Below are positions 1 to 6,231 of a stretch of DNA of 13,944 nt, piece after piece; position 1 is the first letter of the stretch, and each line of letters begins with the position of its first letter. Where the stretch lies: NCBI GenBank assembly GCA_030432815.1, contig JAUILB010000041.1, positions 1 to 13,944 on the forward strand, written 5' to 3'. The translations under genes were made by a program, and so were the position numbers. The DNA is from Alphaproteobacteria bacterium (GTDB lineage: Bacteria > Pseudomonadota > Alphaproteobacteria > Sphingomonadales > Emcibacteraceae). The notes below the pieces were generated by a model. That model did not search any database and was not told where the DNA came from. It saw only the letters and a list, made by a program, of their open reading frames with translations.

Positions 1-1
1 A

Positions 2-466
2 GCCACAATTATATTAATGAGTTTCACACTTTCCGCCTGTCAAATGGGTGAGAAAGAAGGGTTTGGTACATTCATGGGTACGCTGGGTGGTGCAATGGTT
101 GGTTCAGCCATTTCCGATAATGGCCGTGGTGGTACGGGTAATGGTATAATCATTGGCGCACTTGCCGGTGGTATTATTGGTAACAGCATCGGACGTGCAG
201 CAGATGAAAGAGATCGAGAGCGGATGTATCGGGCCCAGCAAGTAGCCCTTGAAAACTATCCATCCGGGCAGGCTTCTACCTGGTACAATCCCGATACGGG
301 TAATTCTGGTAGCTATGTTCCACAACCTGCACAGCAAAATGAAAGTGGCCAATATTGTCGTGAATATCAACAAACAGTGACAATCGGTGGAAAATCCGAA
401 AGCGCATACGGCCGTGCCTGTCGTCAACCGGACGGTGACTGGAAAATTGTAAATAATCGAATTTAA
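2..466 (+). CDS. Glycine-zipper surface lipoprotein (17 kDa antigen / RT0821-like), 5' end outside window
   Basis: The reading frame is open from base 2, so the gene starts before the window. The first residues (ATIILMSFTLSAC) are the hydrophobic core and lipobox (LSAC) of a lipoprotein signal peptide, so the Met codon at 17 lies inside the signal and is not the start. After the lipidated Cys comes a Gly-rich segment with GxxxG-type repeats (GTFMGTLGGAMVG, then GALAGGIIGNSIG), a glycine zipper that can insert in membranes. The C-terminal part (YCREYQQTVTIGG, AYGRACRQPDGDWKIV) is the domain typical of the 17-kDa surface antigen/RT0821 family. The family is anchored in the outer membrane, and its biochemical role is not defined. 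It probably ends at the stem-loop found about 45 nt downstream. Family assignment is firm; function is unknown. Confidence 0.85.
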   Translation, partial: ATIILMSFTLSACQMGEKEGFGTFMGTLGGAMVGSAISDNGRGGTGNGIIIGALAGGIIGNSIGRAADERDRERMYRAQQVALENYPSGQASTWYNPDTGNSGSYVPQPAQQNESGQYCREYQQTVTIGGKSESAYGRACRQPDGDWKIVNNRI

Positions 467-509
467 AGGGTTAGTTTGAAGTAATTGTTATGAGTTGAGT
501 TAACTGAGT

Positions 510-583
510 TTAGGTGGTCCCGGTTTATTCTGTATAAACACTCCCCTCACAATTTGTGCATAAAGCCAATCGGGGCCACCTAA
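510..583 (+). terminator. Structured inverted repeat, probable terminator of the lipoprotein gene
   Basis: Arms at 510-522 (TTAGGTGGTCCCG) and 571-583 (CGGGGCCACCTAA) pair over 13 positions with one G-U wobble. They are followed by TATTTTTTAA on the plus strand, which fits rho-independent termination of the upstream lipoprotein gene. The 48-nt interior is unusually long for a terminator and holds two small hairpins: GTTTAT/ATAAAC (523-528/534-539) and CACA/TGTG (548-551/555-558). It lies just beyond the stop of the convergent isomerase gene, but no T-run follows it on the minus strand, so bidirectional use is doubtful. Confidence 0.5.
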
Positions 584-589
584 TATTTT

Positions 590-1084
590 TTAATTTACGC
601 GAATAAGTTCAACAGTAAAAATCAAATCTTCATTAGGACCGATCGGGCCACCTGGTGTTCCCCGTTCACCATATGCTAGCGCAGATGGAATAAGAAATTT
701 ATAAGTGGCACCCTCTTTCATCAATTGAACGCCTTCTGTCCATCCTGGAATAACACGATTAAGTGGAAATTCTGCTGGTTGACCCCGGTCATAACTGCTA
801 TCAAATTTTGTTCCGTCCAGAAGCGTGCCTTCATAATGTACAGTTACCATATCTGTAGCTTCGGGACTGGCACCGGTACCTTCCTGGATAATTTCGTATT
901 TTAGTCCGCTTGCTGTTTCGAACATTTCATTTGCAGTTGTCACATTTTGCTCCATATTTTCTGTTGTTTCAGCCGCAGTGTCTTCAGCTTGCTGTTCAGT
1001 TGATTGATCGGAACATGACATCATAAATAATCCCATAGCGGAAATTGCAATCATGTTGCCGAATTTAATAAAAGTTGATCGCAT
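590..1084 (-). CDS. FKBP-type peptidyl-prolyl cis-trans isomerase lipoprotein
   Basis: Catalyses cis-trans isomerisation of Xaa-Pro bonds, here probably on periplasmic or surface-exposed proteins. The ATG at 1084 is chosen because GGAG lies 6 nt upstream; an in-frame TTG at 1096 has no better site. The protein has 164 residues. A basic N-terminus and hydrophobic core end in the lipobox MMSC (Cys24), predicting a lipoprotein. An acidic, Thr/Glu-rich linker (about 25-55) follows, then one FKBP domain (about 60-164). Hallmarks are VTVHYEGTLLDGTKFDSS, the RVIPGW segment with the pocket Trp, ALAYGERG, and the closing LIFTVELI strand. All pocket-type residues appear present, so it should be active. 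It has no operon partner and is transcribed divergently from the inositol genes. Whether it sits in the inner or outer membrane cannot be decided; residue +2 is Ser, which favours outer-membrane sorting. Confidence 0.93.
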   Translation of the reverse strand: MRSTFIKFGNMIAISAMGLFMMSCSDQSTEQQAEDTAAETTENMEQNVTTANEMFETASGLKYEIIQEGTGASPEATDMVTVHYEGTLLDGTKFDSSYDRGQPAEFPLNRVIPGWTEGVQLMKEGATYKFLIPSALAYGERGTPGGPIGPNEDLIFTVELIRVN

Positions 1085-1128
1085 TAAAAACTCCAAGTTT
1101 TGGTTCTTTGGTTATTGAATACACCACT

Positions 1129-1157
1129 CCTATAAAGCAAAAATGTGGCAGTTCCAA
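1129..1157 (-). promoter_or_regulatory. Predicted sigma70-type promoter of the FKBP gene
   Basis: On the minus strand TTGGAA (1157-1152) and TATAGG (1134-1129) are separated by exactly 17 nt, each matching 4 of 6 consensus bases. The start of transcription would fall near 1122, leaving a leader of about 40 nt before the ATG at 1084. This was found by eye. Confidence 0.4.
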
Positions 1158-1186
1158 GTTTGAAAATAATTCTTATGGGTTGGAGC

Positions 1187-1226
1187 TGGTCATGTAACAG
1201 TTAAACGCTTGTCACATTAATGTCAT
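1187..1226 (+). promoter_or_regulatory. Pho-box-like array of four 7-bp units at 11-bp period
   Basis: Four heptamers lie at 1187, 1198, 1209 and 1220: TGGTCAT, CAGTTAA, TTGTCAC, ATGTCAT. The PhoB box is known to be built from CTGTCAT-like heptamers repeated every 11 bp. The units match that consensus at 5, 4, 5 and 6 of 7 positions, and all keep G3, T4 and A6. The array sits just upstream of a -10-like hexamer and of the inositol-phosphate synthase gene. The gap to that hexamer (6 nt) is shorter than the roughly 10 nt seen in classical Pho promoters, which lowers confidence. Confidence 0.4.
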
Positions 1227-1238
1227 ATATTGTATAAG
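1209..1238 (+). promoter_or_regulatory. Predicted promoter of the inositol-phosphate synthase operon
   Basis: TTGTCA (1209-1214) and TATAAG (1233-1238) are separated by 18 nt on the plus strand. The -35 hexamer coincides with the third unit of the Pho-box-like array, so a bound regulator could replace or assist -35 recognition. Transcription would begin near 1245, giving a leader of about 65 nt. Confidence 0.4.
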
Positions 1239-1254
1239 CAGTGCGTTAAAAAGG

Positions 1255-1277
1255 GGATTTTTCGTATTTAAAAATCC
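1255..1277 (+). promoter_or_regulatory. Stem-loop in the leader of the inositol-phosphate synthase mRNA
   Basis: GGATTTTT (1255-1262) and AAAAATCC (1270-1277) are perfect inverted copies around a 7-nt loop (CGTATTT), with two further G-U pairs possible outside. It lies 34 nt before the start codon and is not followed by a T-run, so it is not a terminator of the usual kind. It could be an mRNA-stabilising or regulatory hairpin, or a DNA-level operator. Confidence 0.3.
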
Positions 1278-1311
1278 TTATTATATAAAGGCTTAGACAA
1301 AAGGTATAAAA

Positions 1312-2436
1312 ATGTCGAAAATTAAAATTGCCATCGCGGGCATTGGTAACTGCGCGAGTTCATTAATCCAAGGGATTTATTATTATACACCGGAACGTGT
1401 TGGAAATGAAAAAATTGTCCCAGGTCTTATGCATTGGGATATTGCGGGATACCGTCCATGTGATATCGAAGTTGTCGCCGCATTTGATGTTGATGCACGT
1501 AAAGTGGGCAAAGACGTAAATGATGCCATTTTTGAAAAACCAAACTGCACTACAGTATTCTACCGTGATCTGCCAAAAAGTGGTACTATAGTGAAAATGG
1601 GGAATATTCTGGATGGTGTTTCAGAACATATGAAAGACTATGATGATAAACGTACATTTGTTCTTGATGGCAGACCGTCTGCAACCAAAGAAGACGTTGT
1701 TCGCGAACTAAAAGAAAGTGGTGCTGAAATTCTGACCAACTATATGCCAGTTGGTTCTGAAGAAGCCGCTAAATTTTATGCCGAATGTGCGCTTGAAGCC
1801 GGTATTGGTTATATTAACAATATGCCAGTGTTTATCGCATCCAACCCAGAATGGGCAAAGAAATTCGAAGATGCAAATCTGCCTATCATCGGTGATGATA
1901 TTAAAGCACAGCTTGGTGCAACGATCACACACAGAACACTTACAGACCTGTTTGCAAAGCGTGGTGTCGTACTTGAACGTACATATCAGCTAAATACAGG
2001 CGGCAATACAGACTTCCTGAATATGAAAAATCAGGAAAGATTGAAATCCAAGAAAATTTCCAAAACGGAAGCGGTACAATCCGTAGCTGGTGCACGTCTG
2101 GATGATGATAATATTCACGTCGGCCCAAGTGATTATATTCCATGGCAGAATGACAATAAAGTATGTTTCCTGCGTATGGAAGGCGATCTGTTTGGTGGGG
2201 TGCCAATGAACCTTGAAATGCGCCTTTCTGTAGAGGATAGCCCGAATTCAGCCGGTGTTGCAATTGATATGATCCGTTGCTGTAAGCTGGCGTTAATGAA
2301 TAACGAAGGCGGTATTCTTTCTGCTGCTTCTGCTTATTTTTGTAAACATCCGCCTGTTCAGTTTACAGATGATCAGGCCTATGAAATGACCGAAGAATTC
2401 ATAAAATCACGCGTTGAAGCAACGAGTGCAGCATAA
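1312..2436 (+). CDS. Inositol-3-phosphate synthase (IPS)
   Basis: Converts D-glucose-6-phosphate to 1L-myo-inositol-1-phosphate (= myo-inositol-3-phosphate) with tightly bound NAD, the committed step of inositol synthesis in the cytosol. The 374-residue length and sequence fit the shorter prokaryotic form of the actinobacterial Ino1 type. Visible motifs are the dinucleotide-binding GIGNCASSLIQG (10-21), NYMPVGSEEAAKFYAECA (143-160), NNMPVFIAS (169-177), the GDDIKAQLGAT active-site segment (194-204), LNTGGNTDFLNM (227-238), the lysines of SKKIS-K (246-251), GPSDYIPW (271-278) and the conserved C-terminal part near MRLSVEDSPNSAG. Start: ATG with AAAGG about 8 nt upstream. Its stop TAA shares one base with the ATG of the next gene (TAATG), indicating translational coupling. 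The only inositol-related genes seen nearby are the nucleotidyltransferase downstream and the CDP-alcohol transferase at 7134-6232. No inositol monophosphatase is visible, so the phosphate may be kept on the intermediate. Confidence 0.95.
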   Translation: MSKIKIAIAGIGNCASSLIQGIYYYTPERVGNEKIVPGLMHWDIAGYRPCDIEVVAAFDVDARKVGKDVNDAIFEKPNCTTVFYRDLPKSGTIVKMGNILDGVSEHMKDYDDKRTFVLDGRPSATKEDVVRELKESGAEILTNYMPVGSEEAAKFYAECALEAGIGYINNMPVFIASNPEWAKKFEDANLPIIGDDIKAQLGATITHRTLTDLFAKRGVVLERTYQLNTGGNTDFLNMKNQERLKSKKISKTEAVQSVAGARLDDDNIHVGPSDYIPWQNDNKVCFLRMEGDLFGGVPMNLEMRLSVEDSPNSAGVAIDMIRCCKLALMNNEGGILSAASAYFCKHPPVQFTDDQAYEMTEEFIKSRVEATSAA

Positions 2437-3152
2437 TGAAAGGTTTGATCGTAGCTGCCGGACAGGGCAGCAGAATGAGAGAACATGGAGAAAGCAAACC
2501 ACTGATTGAAATCGGTGGTGTGCCAATCATTGAACGCGTCATTATGAATGCTCGAAAAGGCGGCATTGATGATATTTACGTCGTAACTGGTTATCGCGGT
2601 ACAAAGGTTCGTTCATTTCTTGATGAACTGGCGGAACGTGAAAATATTGCCATTACACATATTATCAATGAAGAATGGCAACGCCCAAATGGACTTTCCG
2701 TTTATGCAGCCAAGGGTGTAATTGACGGGCCTTTCATACTTACAATGTGTGATCATTTGTTTGATCCGGAAATAATCAAAGATCTTATAGCAGCGGATCA
2801 TGAAGACGATACGGTCACGCTTTGTGTGGATTATAATATTGAAAATCCGGTTATTGATATTGATGATGTAACGCGTGTTAACTGTACATCGCGGCAAATT
2901 CTTAATATTGGTAAAATTATCCGTGATTATAATGCTTTTGATACCGGGATATTCTACTGTACGAATGCAATGTTTGACGCATTAGAGCAAAGCGCACGTG
3001 AGGGTGACGAAAGTATCACAGGCGCGATGAATGTGCTTGGCGCAAAGGACAAGGCACGTACTTTTGACATAAAAGGCAGACTATGGCTGGATGTTGATGA
3101 TCCAATGGCCTTCGGTAAAGCCATTGTTTATGTCAATGAAGGCAAGCTATAA
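2436..3152 (+). CDS. MobA/GlmU-type nucleotidyltransferase, probable CTP:inositol-1-phosphate cytidylyltransferase
   Basis: A single nucleotidyltransferase domain of 238 residues. It opens with the nucleotide-binding signature AAGQGSRM (7-14) and KPLIEIGG (21-28). WQRPNGLSVYAA (81-92) is typical of the phosphocholine/inositol-phosphate cytidylyltransferase branch. TMCDHLFD (103-110) carries the metal-binding Asp106, and a late Asp cluster sits in WLDVDDP (217-223). The family makes NDP-activated compounds from CTP or another NTP and a phosphorylated alcohol or sugar. Coupling to inositol-phosphate synthase by a 1-nt stop/start overlap, plus a CDP-alcohol phosphotransferase in the same locus, points to inositol phosphate as substrate and CDP-inositol as product. 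In thermophile di-myo-inositol-phosphate synthesis the same two activities (IPCT and DIPPS) are often fused; here they are separate. Phosphocholine or another sugar phosphate remains a possible substrate. Confidence 0.82.
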   Translation: MKGLIVAAGQGSRMREHGESKPLIEIGGVPIIERVIMNARKGGIDDIYVVTGYRGTKVRSFLDELAERENIAITHIINEEWQRPNGLSVYAAKGVIDGPFILTMCDHLFDPEIIKDLIAADHEDDTVTLCVDYNIENPVIDIDDVTRVNCTSRQILNIGKIIRDYNAFDTGIFYCTNAMFDALEQSAREGDESITGAMNVLGAKDKARTFDIKGRLWLDVDDPMAFGKAIVYVNEGKL

Positions 3153-3154
3153 AT

Positions 3155-3466
3155 TTATTCTTCACCACTGCGAATTTTTTTGTGGTGGTGAATAACTTCT
3201 TCAATAATAAAATCCAGAAATTTTTCTGAGAAATCAGGATCGAGTTGTGCTTCTTCTGAAAGTTTGCGCAGGCGCGCAATTTGTTCACTTTCGCGGGATT
3301 TATCGGACGGAGGAAGATTGTGTTTAGCCTTATAAATACCAACTTTCTGGGTAATTTTAAACCGCTCAGCCAACATACTGATTAATGCAGCATCAATGTT
3401 ATCGATGCTTCTTCTATATTCAAGCAGTTTTGAATTTGCTTTTTGATTTGTTGGCTTAGTGTCCAA
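3155..3466 (-). CDS. Chorismate mutase, AroQ (type II) class
   Basis: Rearranges chorismate to prephenate, the branch point to phenylalanine and tyrosine. It is a stand-alone AroQ helix-bundle domain. Recognisable parts are LLEYRRSIDNIDAALISMLAER, with the first Arg and the ID..L..ML.ER pattern, KITQKVGIYKAKHNLPP with the active-site Lys in helix 1, SRESEQI on helix 2, and FIIEEVIHHHKKI near the end. There is no ATG in a sensible place. I choose the TTG at 3466 because GAGG lies 7 nt upstream, giving 103 residues, usual for alphaproteobacterial forms. A TTG at 3505 would add 13 residues but has no ribosome-binding site. It follows the flippase gene after 67 nt and ends 2 nt from the convergent nucleotidyltransferase stop. 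It has no evident part in the glycolipid pathway and may be only a positional neighbour. Confidence 0.85.
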   Translation of the reverse strand: MDTKPTNQKANSKLLEYRRSIDNIDAALISMLAERFKITQKVGIYKAKHNLPPSDKSRESEQIARLRKLSEEAQLDPDFSEKFLDFIIEEVIHHHKKIRSGEE

Positions 3467-3517
3467 TTTTCTACCTCTATCTTTTAAGAAATCTGAACTT
3501 AGCAAAAGTTTTATGAA

Positions 3518-3538
3518 TTTAAAAAGGTTATTTTTAAA
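3518..3538 (-). repeat. AT-only stem-loop at the end of the flippase gene
   Basis: TTTAAAAA (3518-3525) and TTTTTAAA (3531-3538) are perfect inverted copies around a 5-nt spacer and overlap the flippase stop codon. The stem has no G-C pair, so any termination would be weak. It could slightly reduce read-through into the chorismate mutase gene. Confidence 0.25.
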
Positions 3539-5087
3539 GCAACTTGGACTTTATTTTTTTTGTATCAGATTTTTTCAATGCAATTAACTTTAATGAAAGT
3601 CCGTAAAGCATGAAGAGCAGAATAATGCCTGGTATAATTCCTACACCATTTAATAAATTAAATGGACCATATTCTGCAATTAATCCGAATATTGATGCTG
3701 CAATGACGGCAGCTAATATGACCCGTAAAACATCAAATTTAAGCATGTTGATACCATATAATTTGTTGATCGTAATTACCCGAACCATATTCATGATGAA
3801 ATAAGTGCTACAAAGCGCCATTGCGACCCCAATTGGCCCTACCCCTAATATTTGAGAATATAAATATGCCAGAAGCAGATACACAGGGATCATTATAAGC
3901 GAAATGATGGGATTAAATAACGGAGTCCGGTAAATAATAGGTAGGTCAGCCATACCAAACCCACCATTTATTGTTTCTCCCAACATTAGGAAAAACAATA
4001 TAATTGCGCCTGTCAGGGCTATTGATAAATCACCGAAAGCCTCGCCTTCCGGGAGCAATGCATCAAATATTTCCGTACCATAAAAGATACATAAAATGAC
4101 CAAAATTGATTGTATCATCAGTATCCATCGCGAAACCATTATCATCTGTTTTTCGACAGTCTTAAAATCCTTTTCGACAAGATTTTTGGCCATGACCGGT
4201 GACAGAATGGGATAAAAGCTTTGGTAAATTTTTTCTACTGATGTTGCAAACTGTTGGGCAATTGTATAAACGCCCAGGATTGCTTCTGAGAAGAAGAATT
4301 TAACAGTAAATATATCCATTCTCATGAAAAAGAGCAGTGCAAGGTCGTGAAATGCTGTTGGCCCTGAAAACCTGAGTAGCTTTTTCATCAGACTGAAATC
4401 CGGATGGGCCCGCAATATTTTTTCAAATGAATAAAGATGGCAAAATGCCCATATCGCATAAATTAACGCCGCAATTAAAGCAATTGCGTAAGCCATTAAC
4501 AGCCCGTAATTATCAAAACCAAGATAAAATAATACGAGCATTGTAAATAACAGGATATAGGGTTCAATAATACTTCTGGAGACAACTTCGTAGCGCATTT
4601 TTCGTGTTGCGCGTGTTCCGGCAAGTATCACGTCCAGCGCTGCAATAATCATCACCATGGGGGCGACCGATGTAAGTCCTGCTATCATTTCAGGATAATC
4701 AAAAATTGCAGCTAGTAATCCTGCGCTTAACATAATTATGCCAGTGAAGATTGCCCCTACCAATAATGAACAGCAAAGGGCCGACACCATAACCTGTTCA
4801 AGTGAATATTGATCAGCATAAGCATCATCATGTATAAATTTGAAAAGTGACCTTTTAAAGCCGAAAGTGGCAAATGCAGCGCATAGTTCTATGGTCGTAA
4901 TTGTGTAATTATAACGGCCATAAAGCTCCGGGCCGAATAAGGTAACAGCCAGTATCAAAAATGGAAGCCTTGATCCCAGCCTGACAAGAAAACCAAAAAA
5001 ATTCGCACCAGCCCCCTTTGCGATATCCTTGTTGTCCCTTGCCGTCGTGATGGCTTTATCGTCTGCATTTTCGTCAGTTGATGACAT
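3534..5087 (-). CDS. Wzx-like oligosaccharide/lipid flippase (polysaccharide biosynthesis protein, MOP superfamily)
   Basis: A 517-residue integral membrane protein. A short charged cytosolic N-terminus (about 1-24) is followed by GANFFGFLVRLGSRLPFLI and then about 12-14 hydrophobic segments to the end, with a basic C-terminal tail (KKSDTKKIKSKLL). The size, the N-terminal pattern (FG..LYGRYNY.. then FGFKRSLFKFI) and the later FSGPTAFHDLALLFFMRMDIF segment fit the polysaccharide-synthesis/MATE-like flippases, which move lipid-linked glycans to the outer face of the inner membrane. The start ATG at 5087 has only a weak Shine-Dalgarno sequence; it lies 21 nt after the preceding gene in what looks like one operon. 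With a UDP-sugar epimerase and a CDP-alcohol phosphotransferase upstream, its cargo is probably their lipid-linked product. No polymerase (Wzy) or glycosyltransferase gene is visible in this window. Confidence 0.85.
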   Translation of the reverse strand: MSSTDENADDKAITTARDNKDIAKGAGANFFGFLVRLGSRLPFLILAVTLFGPELYGRYNYTITTIELCAAFATFGFKRSLFKFIHDDAYADQYSLEQVMVSALCCSLLVGAIFTGIIMLSAGLLAAIFDYPEMIAGLTSVAPMVMIIAALDVILAGTRATRKMRYEVVSRSIIEPYILLFTMLVLFYLGFDNYGLLMAYAIALIAALIYAIWAFCHLYSFEKILRAHPDFSLMKKLLRFSGPTAFHDLALLFFMRMDIFTVKFFFSEAILGVYTIAQQFATSVEKIYQSFYPILSPVMAKNLVEKDFKTVEKQMIMVSRWILMIQSILVILCIFYGTEIFDALLPEGEAFGDLSIALTGAIILFFLMLGETINGGFGMADLPIIYRTPLFNPIISLIMIPVYLLLAYLYSQILGVGPIGVAMALCSTYFIMNMVRVITINKLYGINMLKFDVLRVILAAVIAASIFGLIAEYGPFNLLNGVGIIPGIILLFMLYGLSLKLIALKKSDTKKIKSKLL

Positions 5088-5108
5088 GCTTAATTTTCTA
5101 GTGCTTTG

Positions 5109-6209
5109 TTATCTTCTGTTACGGCGCCGTTTCTTAGCCGGTGCTTTTCTGGGTGGCTGAATATCGGTAAATTCACTTAAAGCCTTGCCAGTAAGGCGTT
5201 TCTCACCTTGGGCTGTTTTATACACCAGATCATAGTCCGCAAGATAGCGAAAATTTGTCACAACAGGATTTGATTGTGCGAATGATTTCTCAAAAAAGTT
5301 AAGATGATCCGTTAAAGTAAAGTGGTTGAATTTCTTAACGTAATTGATTGTTCCTGAAATTTCACCATTATTCCCTTTTGCAGAAATTGTTATACGTTTT
5401 GGATAGCTGGCATCTTTTTCCTTGGTAATACGTTCATATTTGATATTAATATCATCAAATTCGTCGATGGTTTCGCCATTTCCCAAAAGCTTGAAAATGA
5501 TATCTTCTTTTTGATCAGGTCTTGTTATAGCAGATAGAAACGGTTTTTCTTCCTGTCTGCTTATCCCGACAACCCGGGTCCAGTTATTCATTAGCTGATC
5601 GACTTTATCAGTCATTAACACATGGACACCAAAACCAGTTGCCTGATCTACATTATGAACCGGACCAGCAGGGTTAAATCCTGCTTCGGGGCCCAATTGC
5701 CAATTGCCGCGCCCACTTAAGAATGGGGCATAAAAAGATGTTTCTATATAACCATCTTCACTGGAATATTTTTTGTGATCAAAAGAGGAAAATGGTGATG
5801 TCAGCTCCATGTCAGCAATACCCATGGTATTTTCAAGATGCAGTGAATATCCCCCATTTTGCTGTTTTAAACGGTGCGTATGTATAAAAATATCAAAGGC
5901 GTTATCGTTAAAGCCCCATTCACCACGGTCACGTCCATTTTTAATGACATACAGTTCCCCTTCAGGTGTAACAAGAGTACCCAGCATAATACCATGCTCA
6001 TCACCCACGGGCCACGCGAAATTTGCCACAAGAAACTGACTTGTTATGAGCGAACCATCGCTAAGATAAAGATATTGTTCCCAGTATTCCGTGTAATCAC
6101 TATCCTCAAGCATCGAAGGTTTTGATGCTTCAGAAGATTGTGCAATTGCCGATTGCGCCATAAAAATGCATGTAATAGCCAACTTTATGAGGGTGAAAAA
6201 AGAACGCAT
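5109..6209 (-). CDS. Exported protein of unknown family, possibly lipocalin-like
   Basis: I do not recognise a named family with certainty. The 366-residue protein starts with a clear Sec signal peptide (MRSFFTLIKLAITCIFMAQSAIAQ, cleavage likely after AIA or AQ), so it acts beyond the inner membrane. The start ATG has AGGA 9 nt upstream. The mature part is rich in aromatic residues and alternating polar/apolar strands, for example YTEYWEQYLYLSDGSLITSQ near 39-58 and VTNFRYLADYDLVY near 320-333. This suggests a beta-rich fold, and the opening recalls the two-domain lipocalin-like proteins (AttH, CrtC, Svf1). That resemblance is an impression, not a proven match. It ends in a strongly basic tail (KAPAKKRRRNRR). 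The gene lies between the CDP-alcohol transferase (22 nt upstream) and the flippase (21 nt downstream), so it probably handles or modifies the exported lipid product. No catalytic motif is evident. Confidence 0.7.
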   Translation of the reverse strand: MRSFFTLIKLAITCIFMAQSAIAQSSEASKPSMLEDSDYTEYWEQYLYLSDGSLITSQFLVANFAWPVGDEHGIMLGTLVTPEGELYVIKNGRDRGEWGFNDNAFDIFIHTHRLKQQNGGYSLHLENTMGIADMELTSPFSSFDHKKYSSEDGYIETSFYAPFLSGRGNWQLGPEAGFNPAGPVHNVDQATGFGVHVLMTDKVDQLMNNWTRVVGISRQEEKPFLSAITRPDQKEDIIFKLLGNGETIDEFDDINIKYERITKEKDASYPKRITISAKGNNGEISGTINYVKKFNHFTLTDHLNFFEKSFAQSNPVVTNFRYLADYDLVYKTAQGEKRLTGKALSEFTDIQPPRKAPAKKRRRNRR

Positions 6210-6231
6210 TAACTACTTTCCTGTAATCACC

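Noticed and set aside
104..427. Open frame on the minus strand opposite the glycine-zipper lipoprotein gene
   Set aside because: It runs antisense through a well-supported gene, its translation has no recognisable domain, and no ribosome-binding site was seen.
1751..2263. Open frames on both strands inside the inositol-phosphate synthase gene
   Set aside because: Out-of-frame or antisense to a gene with continuous family motifs, and without start signals.
3161..3192. Inverted repeat TTCACCAC/GTGGTGAA with a T-run in its loop, at the junction of the two convergent operons, considered as a terminator
   Set aside because: It lies inside the chorismate mutase coding end (the His-His-His-Lys-Lys region explains the repeat), and no T-run follows either arm.
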